64,000 nucleotides of DNA from Flavobacterium sp. YO12. GTDB lineage: Bacteria; Bacteroidota; Bacteroidia; Flavobacteriales; Flavobacteriaceae. Below the pieces are notes generated by a model. That model was not told the origin of the DNA. It did no database searches and saw only the letters and a program-made list of their open reading frames with translations. The stretch spans positions 1 through 64,000 of the forward strand of contig NZ_NRQU01000016.1 in NCBI RefSeq assembly GCF_004119495.1. Direction: 5' to 3'. Below, in pieces: positions 26,383-37,062 of this stretch. The position numbers and the translations under genes were made by a program. Each line of letters begins with the position of its first letter. Within the stretch, counting starts at the first letter, position 1.

Positions 26383-27117
26383 TTAGCTTCTTTGGCGAAC
26401 GGCTTCATATAAAAAAGCACCGCAGGCAACAGATACATTTAGTGATCCTATTGATCCAAACATTGGTAATTTTGCTTTTTCATCAACAATCTTAAGCACA
26501 GATGGATTGATTCCTCTGTCTTCAGATCCCATGATAATCGCTACAGGCTCATTTAATGATATATCATAAATGTTCTGATCTGTTTTTTCGGTTGCTGCCA
26601 CAGTTTTAATTCCTGAACCCTGAAGATAGAATATTGCATCTTTAATATGTTCTACTTTGCAGATAGGAACATTAAAAACAGCACCAGCTGATGTTTTAAC
26701 AGTATCGCCATTTACGGGAGCAGAACCAGCTTTTTGTACTATAATTCCGTTTACACCAGTACATTCAGCGGTTCTAATAATAGCGCCAAAATTTCTTGCA
26801 TCTGAGATTTGATCCAGTATTAAAAATAATGGTTTAGAACCCGAAGCAATTGTAGATTCTACAAGGTGTTCTATATCTATGAATCCAATAGGTGAAATAG
26901 TTGCTACTGCACCTTGGTGATTGTTTGGAGTTAGTCGGTTTAGTTTTTCAACAGGAACATAAGAGAAATTAATGTTGGCACGTTTCATTACCTTCATTAA
27001 ATCTTTCATTAGTTCGCCAGAAATATCTTTTTGAATAAATACTTTATCTACTTCCTGACCTGCTTGTATTGCTTCTATAATGGCTCTAATGCCAAATATT
27101 TGATGTTCTTTTTCCAT
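26383..27117 (-). CDS. rlmB: 23S rRNA (guanosine-2'-O)-methyltransferase, TrmH/SpoU family
   Basis: 244 residues from the ATG at 27117. A longer in-frame version starting at 27156 is rejected because a perfect -7 box (27122-27129) and the susD terminator fall in that extension. Domains are an N-terminal substrate-binding region (MEKEHQIFGIRAIIEAI) and a SPOUT knot with SDARNFGAIIRTAECTG, AIIMGSEDRGINPSV and LNVSVACGAFLYEAVR. RlmB methylates G2251 (E. coli numbering) of 23S rRNA using SAM. The very short distance from promoter to start suggests a leaderless transcript. Confidence 0.92.
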   Translation of the reverse strand: MEKEHQIFGIRAIIEAIQAGQEVDKVFIQKDISGELMKDLMKVMKRANINFSYVPVEKLNRLTPNNHQGAVATISPIGFIDIEHLVESTIASGSKPLFLILDQISDARNFGAIIRTAECTGVNGIIVQKAGSAPVNGDTVKTSAGAVFNVPICKVEHIKDAIFYLQGSGIKTVAATEKTDQNIYDISLNEPVAIIMGSEDRGINPSVLKIVDEKAKLPMFGSIGSLNVSVACGAFLYEAVRQRS

Positions 27118-27121
27118 AGGA

Positions 27122-27129
27122 CAAATATA
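27122..27129 (-). promoter_or_regulatory. -7 element for rlmB, start-proximal
   Basis: Minus-strand TATATTTG (27129-27122) fits TAnnTTTG exactly and lies four bases before the rlmB ATG. Transcription would begin at or next to the start codon. The -33 region overlaps the upstream terminator. Confidence 0.6.
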
Positions 27130-27144
27130 GGTATATTGTTTATA

Positions 27145-27177
27145 TAAAAAAACCACTCTGAATGAACAGAGTGGTTT
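27145..27177 (-). terminator. intrinsic terminator after susD
   Basis: A perfect 11-base stem, AAACCACTCTG (27150-27160) with CAGAGTGGTTT (27167-27177), has a six-base loop. The A run at 27145-27152 gives U residues on the minus-strand transcript, so it ends the susC-susD mRNA. Confidence 0.85.
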
Positions 27178-27201
27178 AGTGTATTTACTTGTTGAAATAA
27201 A

Positions 27202-28596
27202 TTAGTCTTTATCCCACCATACCTTAGTTGTTACATTACTAACAACTGTTGCGTTTGGATTGTAATTTCTTTCGTCCGAAGGAGTTGGGAATCTTACAGG
27301 AATAGTTTTAGTATTTGATGATTGGTTTGGAACCAATGCCGGCAATCCTGTTCTTCTGTAATCGTTATATGGCTCCATTGTTAAGAAAAGAGACAAGTAC
27401 TTTTGCTGAATAATGTTTGCCAAAGTAACAGTTGTAGCTGCTGTAGCTAAGAAAGCCGGTGTTGCTGGAGTTCCTGTAACTTTTAAAACAGATGCAGCAA
27501 CAGCAGCTTCTAAAGCTGGTTGAGCATTTTGACCTAATCTAAATTTAGCTTCTGCTTCAATAAATTTAGCTTCTGCATAAGTTACCATTCCAACAGGTGA
27601 AGTGGCACTTGCGTAGGCAGATCCGATATATGAAGAATAAGTTGTTTCTAAATCTTCAGGTGCGTTACCTATATATGTTGGTACTGGCACCTCTGCTGAA
27701 GGAGTACTCAGGGCAATAGAAAATTTTAATCTTGGGTCAGTGGTATTTTTTAAAGAGTTAACAAAATAAGCTCCCGTTTTAAGATAGTTTTTACGGCTGT
27801 TATCAAAAGCATACCATTGATTTAGTGTGTTTGCAGTTGAAAAGAAAATTGCATTAGCGTCATCAGTATTTGCAGTCATTCCAGCAGCAGTAATGTAATC
27901 TAATGCTTTTTGGGCTGCACCTGTATCAACTTGCGTTAATCTTAATGCATATCTTGCTTTTAATACGTAAGCAACTTTGATCCATTTTGCGGTGTTTCCA
28001 GCAAAAATAAAATCGTCAGCTCCTGGTCTAGTTTCATTGCTAGCTGCAGGTTTTTTTAAGTTTACAATAGCTTCATCAAGTATTGTTTGTAATCTTTGAT
28101 AGATTTCTTGCTGTGTATTGTATTTTGGAGCTCTGTTTCCTTCTTCAGCTCTAAAAGCTTCATCGTAAGGAACATCTCCCCAAACGTCTGTTGCGTATCC
28201 TAAGTTTAAGGCTGTTAATACTTGTCCAATACCATTATAGTAAGGGAATTTATCAGCAAAATCACGATTTAAAATGTGACCACTAATTAAAGTAGTTCCA
28301 TAAACTGTGTTCCATTCATTATTTACGTCTTGTTCTGTTAGAATATAACGTTGAATATCTCCTAATTGTCCAACGCTAGTACCAGCCAAGTGTTGGTCAA
28401 AAATATTCGAAGTTCTGATTAGACCACTTGTGTGTGTTGAAAATGTCGAAACTTCCATAGCAGACAACAATAAAGTTGGTGTGGTTGTTATAGGAGAGTT
28501 TGGGTTTTCATTAAAGGTGTCTAATTCTGTCTGGCAGCTGGTAAGTAAACTAGCACCAACAGCTGTAAGAATTATACTTTTTATATATTTTTTCAT
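27202..28596 (-). CDS. SusD/RagB-like outer-membrane lipoprotein
   Basis: 464 residues. The signal peptide ends in the lipobox LLTSC (Cys21), so it is predicted to be lipid-anchored at the surface. The sequence fits the SusD-like_2 type: NENPNSPITTTPTLLLSAM near the start, helical TPR-like segments, GYATDVWGDVPYDEAF, and a C-terminal YNDYRRTGLPALVP. SusD proteins form the lid on SusC transporters and bind the ligand. It begins 17 bases after the susC stop, in one operon. No glycoside hydrolase, peptidase or sulfatase is adjacent, so the ligand cannot be predicted from context. Confidence 0.92.
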   Translation of the reverse strand: MKKYIKSIILTAVGASLLTSCQTELDTFNENPNSPITTTPTLLLSAMEVSTFSTHTSGLIRTSNIFDQHLAGTSVGQLGDIQRYILTEQDVNNEWNTVYGTTLISGHILNRDFADKFPYYNGIGQVLTALNLGYATDVWGDVPYDEAFRAEEGNRAPKYNTQQEIYQRLQTILDEAIVNLKKPAASNETRPGADDFIFAGNTAKWIKVAYVLKARYALRLTQVDTGAAQKALDYITAAGMTANTDDANAIFFSTANTLNQWYAFDNSRKNYLKTGAYFVNSLKNTTDPRLKFSIALSTPSAEVPVPTYIGNAPEDLETTYSSYIGSAYASATSPVGMVTYAEAKFIEAEAKFRLGQNAQPALEAAVAASVLKVTGTPATPAFLATAATTVTLANIIQQKYLSLFLTMEPYNDYRRTGLPALVPNQSSNTKTIPVRFPTPSDERNYNPNATVVSNVTTKVWWDKD

Positions 28597-28613
28597 TTTT
28601 ATTTGTTTTAAAT

Positions 28614-31600
28614 TTAAAAGCCGACTTTAAGAGTCATGATAAATGACTTACTTCCTGGATTATTAAAGTAATCTAATCCGTTGATTCTTGAACCAGCACC
28701 AGTTAAACTTGTTTCAGGATCTACACCTTCATAATTTGTGTTTAACCATAAGTTTCTTCCGGTAAATGATATTTGAGCTGAATTGATTGCTGTAAATCTT
28801 TTTACATCAAAGTCATAGCTTAAAGTCACATCACGTAATCTGATCCAGTTAACGTCTGTTACAGCTTCTTCAGCAGCTCCACCACCATCACCTAGGTATT
28901 TTTGGTAGTAGTTTTTAGCTGTAATTGCAATGTCATTTTTAGAGCCGTCAGCTTTAACACCATCAATTATGTATGTGCGCTCTCTGTCAGCAGATGCCTC
29001 AGAAACACCAAAGTTATGAAGTCTTGCCAAGGTACCGTTGTAAACGACTCCACCATGTCTAAAATCTAATAAACCTGATAATGTTACTCTTTTGTATGTG
29101 AAAGTGTTTCTTAGACCTCCCGTCCATTTCGGTGCAGAGTTTCCTAAGTTACCAGTTTCTCCATCGATAATTGCTAAACCATCACTTCCGATAAGTTTAT
29201 TTCCGTTTGCATCACGTGCCCATCTAGTTCCGTAGAAGCTTCCTAATGGTTGACCTTTAACAGCATAATATCCAATTGATCCAAAAGCTGCTTCAATTTG
29301 AATATCGTTTAAGCTTCCTGAAATATCAGTTACTTCATTTTCGTTTTTGGCCCAGTTTGCATTGATATTCCATTGGAAAGGATTGCTTTTGCTGAAAATA
29401 TCATATCCTAATTCAACTTCTAATCCTTTGTTAACTAACTCGGCAGCATTTTGGTAAACTGATTGGAAACCGCTTGATGCTGGTAATGGTAAAGTGATTA
29501 ATAAATCTTTAGATGTTTTGTAGTATGCGTTTACGTCAAATGATAAACGGTTGTTTAAGAATTTAGCACTTAAACCTAATTCATGACCTAATACTCTTTC
29601 AGGTTTTAAATCTTGGTTTCCTAAACTTCCAGCAACTGTCATTCCATTAATTCCATTGTAAGGAAAACTTAGGCCATCTGTAAAACCGTCAGTCATAAAT
29701 GGTTGGGTGTAAGTAGTAATTGTTCTGTATGGAGCAGGAGCGATACCTACTTCACCGTAACCATAGGTTAGTTTTGCAAAACTAATTGCCTCTGGTAAAT
29801 CAAAAGAACTTGTTAGGACCCATGATGCAGATGCTGCAGGAAAAATAGCGCTGTTAGCGTTCGTTCCATAAGTAGATGACCATTCTTGTCTAACAGATCC
29901 TGTTATGAAAAGTTGGTTTTTAATATCAAATTCTAATTGTCCAAAAACGGCTCTTGACATTATATTTTCGTCAGCGTTTGAAGCATATAATTGAGTAGCG
30001 TTTGATAAGTTATAAAGTCCTCTTACAGCAAGTTCTTTACCTCTTGAGAATACATCGGTATTTTGACTTGAACGTAAGTTAAGACCTGCTGTATAGTTGA
30101 TTTTTAACCATTCAGTTTGTAATGGAAGTAAACCACTCGCGATGAAGTCAGCATAGTACTGTTTGTTGTTGATATTGTTAAATGCTACTTCTCCAATTCC
30201 TGCAAGGTTGTCACCATTAGAGGAGATTGCGTAAATTTGTTTACGGTAATCAGAGTAAGCGTCAATACCACCTTTTGCAGTTAAAGATAACCATTCAGCT
30301 GGGGTGTAAGTTAAAAACATGTTTCCGAAAACACGGTTAACATCACTTGTTGCTGGGTTTTCGTTTACTGTGAAATATGGGTTATCATAAGATGCGAAAT
30401 AGTTTTTGTTATTTCCTTCAGCATCCATGTAGTTTCTTAAGTCATAGTTTCCTACTGAACGCAATAAACTTAACATAACTCCAGAAACGTTACTACCGTT
30501 TTGAGCTAGGGTATTTGTAGTGTGGGTGTATTGTAAACTACCTCCAGTTTTCCATTTATCGCTAAGTTTTAAATCTCCTACAACTCTTAAGGTATTTCTT
30601 TTCAATCCTGTTTCAGGAATCATACCAGTTTGTGTAGTATTCCCGTAAGAAGCTCTGTATGTAGCTTTGTTGTCACCTCCGTAAAAAGAGATGTTGTTTG
30701 TGTAAGTTAATCCTTCTTGGAAGAAGTTTCCAACATTGTCATACATTGGTACACCTAAAGTTGATGCAGCAGGTCCCCAGCTTTGAGGTGTATTAGTTGG
30801 GATTGAAGTAGCAGTAGCGCTAGTTCCTTGTACATACTTTCCTTGTCTAGCTGGTAATTGACTTACTTTGTCAATTCCTAACGAAGTAGAAAAATCAATT
30901 CCTAAACCTCTTCCTGCTCTACCTTTTTTAGTTGTATAAAGGATTACACCATTACCAGCTCTTTCTCCGTATAACGCAGCAGCAGCAGGTCCTTTAAGTA
31001 CAGATACGCTTTCTACGTCGTCAGGATTAATGTCCAATGCTCTATTAGAGTTGTTGATACCAGATAAATTGGCATTAAAAGGATTGTCTCCAGCTGCTGT
31101 TTGACTTGTAGTATTGTCAATTGGCACACCATCAACAACGATTAGAGGGTCAGAACTACGATTAATAGTGTTCACACCTCTAATAATAATTTTACTTGAT
31201 GCTCCAGGAGTACCTCCCGTTCCAATAACTTGAACCCCAGCTGCTTTTCCAGCTAAAGCTTGAAGAACGTTTTGTTCACCTGACTTTGAGATTTCATCTG
31301 CACTTACTTTTGATACTGCGTATCCAAGTGTTTTTTCAGATCTTTTAATCCCTAATGCAGTTACAACTACACCTTCAAGTTCTACTGAATCATCTTTTAA
31401 TTTTACATTAATAGAAGTTGAGGTTGCTGCTACTTCCTGAGATTTCATCCCGATGTAGCTAAATACCAAAACTTGGCTTGATGATACTTTGATAGAGAAT
31501 TTACCATCAAAGTCTGTTTGTGTTCCTGTTTTGGTTCCTTTAACTAATACACTCACACCTGGTAAAGGCATTCCTGCATTGTCAGAAACTGTTCCAGAAA

Positions 31601-31679
31601 CAGCTCTTTCTTGCGCAAAAGAAAGTTGCGCAACTAGTACTAGTAAAAGCACTAAGAATCCATTGAACTTTAGTTTCAT
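28614..31679 (-). CDS. SusC/RagA-family TonB-linked outer-membrane transporter
   Basis: 1021 residues. After the signal peptide (MKLKFNGFLVLLLVLVAQLSFAQ) comes a carboxypeptidase-regulatory-like domain (about 25-105, SGTVSDNAGMPLPGVSVLVKG), a plug (about 115-235, GVNTINRSSDPLIVVDGVPI and RAGNGVILYTTKKG), and a barrel ending in FIMTLKVGF with a C-terminal aromatic residue. It imports a bound nutrient using TonB energy. Length is normal for the family. It is first in the susC-susD operon. No clean TAnnTTTG box was found just upstream. Confidence 0.95.
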   Translation of the reverse strand: MKLKFNGFLVLLLVLVAQLSFAQERAVSGTVSDNAGMPLPGVSVLVKGTKTGTQTDFDGKFSIKVSSSQVLVFSYIGMKSQEVAATSTSINVKLKDDSVELEGVVVTALGIKRSEKTLGYAVSKVSADEISKSGEQNVLQALAGKAAGVQVIGTGGTPGASSKIIIRGVNTINRSSDPLIVVDGVPIDNTTSQTAAGDNPFNANLSGINNSNRALDINPDDVESVSVLKGPAAAALYGERAGNGVILYTTKKGRAGRGLGIDFSTSLGIDKVSQLPARQGKYVQGTSATATSIPTNTPQSWGPAASTLGVPMYDNVGNFFQEGLTYTNNISFYGGDNKATYRASYGNTTQTGMIPETGLKRNTLRVVGDLKLSDKWKTGGSLQYTHTTNTLAQNGSNVSGVMLSLLRSVGNYDLRNYMDAEGNNKNYFASYDNPYFTVNENPATSDVNRVFGNMFLTYTPAEWLSLTAKGGIDAYSDYRKQIYAISSNGDNLAGIGEVAFNNINNKQYYADFIASGLLPLQTEWLKINYTAGLNLRSSQNTDVFSRGKELAVRGLYNLSNATQLYASNADENIMSRAVFGQLEFDIKNQLFITGSVRQEWSSTYGTNANSAIFPAASASWVLTSSFDLPEAISFAKLTYGYGEVGIAPAPYRTITTYTQPFMTDGFTDGLSFPYNGINGMTVAGSLGNQDLKPERVLGHELGLSAKFLNNRLSFDVNAYYKTSKDLLITLPLPASSGFQSVYQNAAELVNKGLEVELGYDIFSKSNPFQWNINANWAKNENEVTDISGSLNDIQIEAAFGSIGYYAVKGQPLGSFYGTRWARDANGNKLIGSDGLAIIDGETGNLGNSAPKWTGGLRNTFTYKRVTLSGLLDFRHGGVVYNGTLARLHNFGVSEASADRERTYIIDGVKADGSKNDIAITAKNYYQKYLGDGGGAAEEAVTDVNWIRLRDVTLSYDFDVKRFTAINSAQISFTGRNLWLNTNYEGVDPETSLTGAGSRINGLDYFNNPGSKSFIMTLKVGF

Positions 31680-32118
31680 TTTTAAATATTTTGAATTAGT
31701 TCGACAAAAATCTTAATAATTTGTTAATCTACCTAATATAAGGAGCTTTTTTTTAGTTAAATTATAATTTTGAGTAGGTATATTGTTGTTTTATTCGTAA
31801 AAACTGGTCTAAAATTACAAATCCGTATTTTTTTGTGTTAAAATTGAGAATAATTAAAAATATTGACAATGCGCGAAATGTTAAATTTATTCAAGAGGGC
31901 TTTTTAATTGTTTTTTTTATAACTTTTATCTTAAAAAAGAGTTTGTTAGCCCTGTTGCTTTTTGTTAAAATTGTGATAATCGCTAGAAGGTTATGTGTTA
32001 AGTTATTTGTAATGCAATAAAAAAGAAGTGGCATTCGGTGTTTAATATTGGTTGTTTCTTTTTTGTAATGTAAAATAATGGTTAAATTTTTTGTTGGTTT
32101 TTGATGTAGTGGTGACTC
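31680..32118. other. 439-base AT-rich gene-free spacer upstream of susC
   Basis: It holds the susC 5' region and the 3' region of the frameshifted Omp85-like gene (both minus strand). An open frame of 61 codons on the plus strand (31835-32020) has no family resemblance and is taken as chance. A weak stem of AAAAAAGAA near 32020 with TTCTTTTTT near 32056 could be a terminator for the Omp85-like gene. No RNA gene was recognised. Confidence 0.6.
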
Positions 32119-33818
32119 TTAAAATTTGACGTTGTAGTTTATGTTTAGCATGCTGTTGTATAGTTTGATTTCGGTTTTGTTTGTGCTTCCGTTTGCTATT
32201 GTGATTTTTAGAAGTCCGCTTTTTGTTAGAAGTCCTAGTCCGAGACCGGCAGAAAACAATGTGTTGATTTTTTTTGGACTTGCTGGGTTGGTTTGGTCTT
32301 GGTATAGGCCGTAGTCGAGTATACTGTGTATGTATAAGTTTTGGCTTGTGAGATATCTGTATTCTGTCAGTAGTAAATTGATGTTGTTGCCTTGAAGGCT
32401 GTTTTCTGCAAATCCTCGAATTGATTTAAGTCCGCCAAATCGGAATAGCTCGTTTGTTATGTAGTTTTTGCTTTTTAGATACTGACTTTGAATGTTAGTG
32501 AAAAAAAAGTTTTTTTTGTTAATTTCAAAGTTGTAAGATAGGTTTAAGTTAAGGAGTAGTTGTGGGGTTGTTTTTGTTGATAATGATGAGTTGGAAGTGT
32601 TTCTTTTTCCAAAGCCAATTGTGGAGTAGATGTTTGCTTTTTTGTAAAAAAGATCGTTGCTGTCGTTGTTTTCTATGTAATCGAAGGTTAGTGTTGTGAA
32701 GGAATTTTTATAGTCACTAATAGTTGAGTTGTTTGTGTTTTGGATGTCACTTGATTCTGTTGCTTGATAGCCTAGATAGATTTTGGAATTGTATTTTAAA
32801 TAATAGCCAAGATCAATTGATGTTTTGGTATTTTGAAAAGTGCTGTCTTGTTTAAATATGTTTAATTGTGCTTTTATTCCAAGAGGACTTTGAAAGATGT
32901 ATGGAATTTCGATTTTTGTATTGAAAGATTGTTGTTGGTTGCCATCGCTTTTCCAGTACAGTGAAAATTGTTCGCCTGAGTGTAATGTGTTTAATAAGGT
33001 GATGTCAAGATATCCGTTGAGTCTTATTTTTTTGTTTTCTTCATTAGTGAAGCCTAAATAGCCGTCAAAAGTGTTTGCTTTTCTTTTTTCTATGTACGAG
33101 TAGATCTTTGTAGAATCATTTGTGAAAAGAATTTCGGGATATTTGGTTTGATTAAGAAATTCGTAATTGTTAATATCTGTGTAGAGTTCTTTTAATGTTT
33201 CTTGGTTAAAGGTTTTGTGTGTGTATTTTTTGTTTAGCTGTTTTAGGTGTCCTTTCGGGAAATAATCTGTTTTAGTTGTGTTTTGATATTTTATAATGAT
33301 GGAGTTTATGACGCGTTTTTTTTCTGATTCGAATTTTAAGTCAGAATATATTATTTGATTTTTTCTGCGAATATTTTCAAGTTTAAGTTTGCTTAGTGCG
33401 TAACCCTGTTTTTCTGCATCAACTGTTGTTTTGCTTAAATAGCTTTCTATTTCATTATATGGAATGATTATGCTGTCGTTTTTTTTGTTTGTAAATTGAA
33501 AATGGAATTAATCGATTTTATGTTTAAGTGAATACTGGTGATTTGTTTTTTTAAGATTATTAAAGTGTTATAAGTGCTGTCGTTTGTTTTGGTGGTAGTT
33601 GTTGCTTGGTTGTCTATGTATCCCTTTCTTGATAGCTTTTGTGATGTGATTCTTATTTCGTTAATAAGTGATTTTGTGTTTGTATGGGTTTTTGAATAAT
33701 TTGTTGAGTCTATAATTTGGGTTTCGGCAGGATTTGATCCATTAATGGTTAAGTGAAAGTTTTGTGCATAACAAGAAAAACTTAGGCTGAAGAAAAATAT
33801 AAGTATAAATTGTTTCAA
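32119..33818 (-). pseudogene. Omp85/BamA-like outer-membrane protein gene interrupted by one frameshift
   Basis: The first part (33818 to 33468) is open for 116 codons, with a signal peptide MKQFILIFFFSLSFSCYAQ and POTRA-like sequence. It then stops just after an A8 run (33479-33486 on the plus strand as T8). Re-reading one base restores an uninterrupted frame to TAA at 32119-32121, about 450 codons, for a joined protein of 566 residues. The downstream part has barrel-like strands and the Omp85 signature RFGGLKSIRGFAENS, ending MLNINYNVKF. It has no ATG or GTG and one TTG before that last Met, so it cannot start on its own. Asparagine is mostly AAC here, unlike the neighbours. It may be a pseudogene, a slippage-expressed gene or a sequencing error. 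Confidence 0.85.
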
Positions 33819-33916
33819 GTGTTGTTTTGTGTTGATTAAATGCGTTACAAATATCTATTGTTTGCTCGTAAAAACATAGTGATAAATAATGTTGTTGAAA
33901 ATTAATGAATTAACGT

Positions 33917-33946
33917 TTGTATAGTGAAAAATATTTTATACATTTG
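33917..33946 (+). promoter_or_regulatory. promoter of the rpsL operon
   Basis: TTG at 33917-33919, a 19-base spacer, then TACATTTG at 33939-33946. The rpsL ATG follows after a 54-base gap that contains a CCCGTAAAAAGCGGGA mini-hairpin near the start of the transcript. Confidence 0.8.
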
Positions 33947-34000
33947 CAACCCCGTAAAAAGCGGGAATTTAATATACATAAATAATTTTTAGTATTAATT

Positions 34001-34384
34001 ATGCCAACAATTCAACAATTAGTAAGAACAGGAAGAACTCAGATAACTAAGAAGAGTAAATCGGTTGCTTTAGATTCTTGTCCTCAAAGAAGAGGGGTTT
34101 GTACGCGTGTTTACACTACTACACCAAAAAAACCAAACTCTGCAATGCGTAAAGTTGCGCGTGTACGTTTGACAAATGGTAATGAGGTGAATGCTTACAT
34201 TCCTGGAGAAGGACACAATCTACAAGAGCACTCGATAGTATTAGTTAGAGGCGGAAGGGTAAAAGATTTACCAGGTGTTAGATATCATATCGTTCGTGGA
34301 GCGCTTGACACGTCAGGAGTTGCAGGAAGAACGCAAAGAAGATCTAAGTACGGTGCTAAACGCCCAAAAGAAGCAAAAAAGTAA
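34001..34384 (+). CDS. rpsL: 30S ribosomal protein S12
   Basis: 127 residues. S12 lies at the decoding centre. The Lys residues linked to streptomycin binding are present ([12 protein letters not shown] and [13 protein letters not shown]), so this allele has the susceptible form at both usual mutation sites. First gene of the str operon, 24 bases ahead of rpsG. Confidence 0.98.
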
Positions 34385-34408
34385 TTTAAAAACTTTTAAG
34401 AAAAAGAC

Positions 34409-34885
34409 ATGAGAAAAAGAGCGGCAAAGAAAAGACCACTTTTACCAGATCCGAGGTTTAACGACCAATTAGTAACGCGTTTTGTGAACAACTTAATGTG
34501 GGATGGTAAGAAATCTACAGCTTTTAAAGTATTTTATGATGCAATTGATATCATTGAATCTAAAAAGCAAAATGATGAGAAAACTTCATTAGAGATCTGG
34601 AAAGATGCTTTAACAAACGTTATGCCTCACGTAGAAGTACGTAGTCGTAGAGTTGGTGGAGCTACATTCCAAATTCCAATGCAGATTCGTCCAGATAGAA
34701 AAATTTCTATGGCAATGAAGTGGTTAATACTTTATTCTAGAAGAAGAAATGAAAAATCTATGGCACAACGTTTAGCGTCAGAATGTTTAGCTGCTGCTAA
34801 AGAAGAAGGTGCTGCGGTTAAGAAAAGAATGGATACTCACAAAATGGCAGAGGCTAACAAAGCATTCTCTCACTTTAGATTTTAA
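34409..34885 (+). CDS. rpsG: 30S ribosomal protein S7
   Basis: 158 residues; starts [18 protein letters not shown]7 binds the 16S 3' major domain and nucleates head assembly. The conserved [17 protein letters not shown] and the C-terminal [15 protein letters not shown] are present. Ten bases separate it from fusA. Confidence 0.98.
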   Translation: MRKRAAKKRPLLPDPRFNDQLVTRFVNNLMWDGKKSTAFKVFYDAIDIIESKKQNDEKTSLEIWKDALTNVMPHVEVRSRRVGGATFQIPMQIRPDRKISMAMKWLILYSRRRNEKSMAQRLASECLAAAKEEGAAVKKRMDTHKMAEANKAFSHFRF

Positions 34886-34895
34886 TTCGTAAGAA

Positions 34896-37052
34896 ATGGC
34901 TAGAGATTTAAAATATACAAGAAATATTGGGATTGCTGCTCATATTGATGCTGGTAAAACAACAACAACAGAGCGTATTCTTTTTTATACTGGAAAGTCA
35001 CACAAACTTGGTGAGGTGCACGATGGTGCAGCGACAATGGACTGGATGGCACAAGAGCAAGAAAGAGGTATTACAATTACTTCTGCAGCTACAACTTGTA
35101 CTTGGAATTTTCCAACTGAGCAAGGTAAAGTTCTTCCAGAATCATTACCATATCACTTTAATATTATTGATACTCCTGGACACGTTGACTTTACTGTAGA
35201 AGTAAACCGTTCTTTACGTGTATTAGATGGTTTAGTTTTCTTGTTTAGTGCTGTTGATGGTGTTGAGCCTCAATCAGAAACAAACTGGAGACTTGCTGAT
35301 CAATATAGAGTTCCTCGTATGGGATTCGTAAATAAAATGGACCGTCAAGGTGCTAACTTTTTGGCAGTTTGCGGACAGGTAAAAGATATGTTGAAATCGA
35401 ATGCGGTTGCAATTACTTTGCCTATTGGTGATGAGGCTGATTTTAAAGGTATCGTTGACTTAGTTAAAAATCAGGCTATTGTATGGCATGATGAAACTCA
35501 AGGAGCTACTTTTGATATCGTTGATATTCCTGCAGATATGATTGATGATGTGAAGCATTATCGTTCAATTCTTATCGAAGAGATTGCTACTTATGATGAG
35601 AATCTTTTGGATAAATATATGGAAGATGAAAACTCTATTACAGAGGAAGAAATCAACAATGCATTAAGAGCTGCTACTATTGATATGGCAATTATTCCAA
35701 TGCTTGCTGGTTCATCTTTCAAAAACAAAGGTGTTCAGTTTATGTTGGATGCAGTTTGTAAGTATTTACCATCTCCATTAGATAAAGAAGGTATTGAAGG
35801 GATTCACCCTGATGATGCTGATTTATTAGAAGAAGATCAGACTAAAATCTTGCGTAAGCCAGATGTTAAGGAGCCGTTCGCTGCTTTAGCATTTAAAATT
35901 GCTACTGACCCATTCGTTGGTCGTTTAGCTTTTTTCCGTGCTTACTCTGGGCGTTTAGATGCTGGTTCTTACGTTTTAAATACTCGTTCTGGTAACAAAG
36001 AAAGAATTTCTCGTATTTACCAAATGCACGCTAATAAACAAAATCCAATCGAATTTATTGAGGCTGGAGATATTGGTGCTGCTGTTGGATTTAAAGATAT
36101 TAAAACAGGAGATACTCTTTGTGATGAAAAGAATCCAATTATCTTGGAATCTATGAAATTCCCTGATCCTGTAATTGGTATTGCTATCGAGCCAAAAACA
36201 AAAGCTGACGTTGATAAAATGGGTATGGCTTTAGCTAAATTAGCTGAAGAAGATCCTACATTTACAGTTAGAACTGATGAGGCTTCTGGTCAAACTATTA
36301 TTTCAGGTATGGGTGAGCTTCACTTAGATATCTTAGTAGATCGTATGAAACGTGAATTTAAAGTTGAAGTGAACCAAGGTGAGCCTCAAGTTGAGTATAA
36401 AGAAGCGTTTACAAGATCTGCAACACATAGAGAGACTTACAAGAAACAATCTGGAGGTCGTGGTAAATTCGGTGATATCGTATTTACAATCGAGCCTGCT
36501 GATGAAGTTGATGGTAAAGTTCCAGTTGGATTACAATTTATCAATGCTGTAAAAGGTGGTAACGTTCCTAAAGAATATATCCCTGCTGTTGAAAAAGGAT
36601 TTAGAGAAGCTATGAAAACTGGTCCGTTAGCAGGTTATGCTGTGGATAGTTTAAAAGTTACTTTAACTGATGGATCTTTCCACCCTGTGGATTCTGATGC
36701 ATTATCTTTTGAATTAGCTGCAAGAATGGGTTATAAAGAGTCAGGACGTGCTGCTGGAGCTGTTATTCTTGAGCCAATCATGAAAATCGAGGTTATTACT
36801 CCAGAAGAAAACATGGGTGATATCGTGGGTGACTTGAACCGTCGTAGAGGTCAGGTTAATGATATGGGTGATAGAAATGGTGCTAAAACTATTAAGGCTG
36901 ATGTGCCTTTGTCAGAAATGTTTGGATACGTAACTACGTTAAGAACTTTATCTTCTGGTAGAGCTACTTCAACAATGGAGTTTTCTCACTATGCAGAAAC
37001 ACCTTCTAATATTTCAGAAGAGGTAATCAAAAAAGCAAAAGGTAACGCTTAA
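34896..37052 (+). CDS. fusA: elongation factor G
   Basis: 718 residues, a full-length translocase GTPase. G1 is [16 protein letters not shown]3 is [13 protein letters not shown]4 is [10 protein letters not shown], and switch I contains [11 protein letters not shown]. Domains II to V follow, with the domain IV tip segment [15 protein letters not shown]. No tuf gene follows, in contrast to the E. coli str operon; rpsJ comes next instead. Confidence 0.98.
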   Translation: MARDLKYTRNIGIAAHIDAGKTTTTERILFYTGKSHKLGEVHDGAATMDWMAQEQERGITITSAATTCTWNFPTEQGKVLPESLPYHFNIIDTPGHVDFTVEVNRSLRVLDGLVFLFSAVDGVEPQSETNWRLADQYRVPRMGFVNKMDRQGANFLAVCGQVKDMLKSNAVAITLPIGDEADFKGIVDLVKNQAIVWHDETQGATFDIVDIPADMIDDVKHYRSILIEEIATYDENLLDKYMEDENSITEEEINNALRAATIDMAIIPMLAGSSFKNKGVQFMLDAVCKYLPSPLDKEGIEGIHPDDADLLEEDQTKILRKPDVKEPFAALAFKIATDPFVGRLAFFRAYSGRLDAGSYVLNTRSGNKERISRIYQMHANKQNPIEFIEAGDIGAAVGFKDIKTGDTLCDEKNPIILESMKFPDPVIGIAIEPKTKADVDKMGMALAKLAEEDPTFTVRTDEASGQTIISGMGELHLDILVDRMKREFKVEVNQGEPQVEYKEAFTRSATHRETYKKQSGGRGKFGDIVFTIEPADEVDGKVPVGLQFINAVKGGNVPKEYIPAVEKGFREAMKTGPLAGYAVDSLKVTLTDGSFHPVDSDALSFELAARMGYKESGRAAGAVILEPIMKIEVITPEENMGDIVGDLNRRRGQVNDMGDRNGAKTIKADVPLSEMFGYVTTLRTLSSGRATSTMEFSHYAETPSNISEEVIKKAKGNA

Positions 37053-37062
37053 TTTTAAGAAA

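Noticed and set aside
31835..32020. 61-codon open frame on the plus strand in the spacer upstream of susC
   Set aside because: Composition is that of AT-rich non-coding DNA; no promoter or domain supports it.
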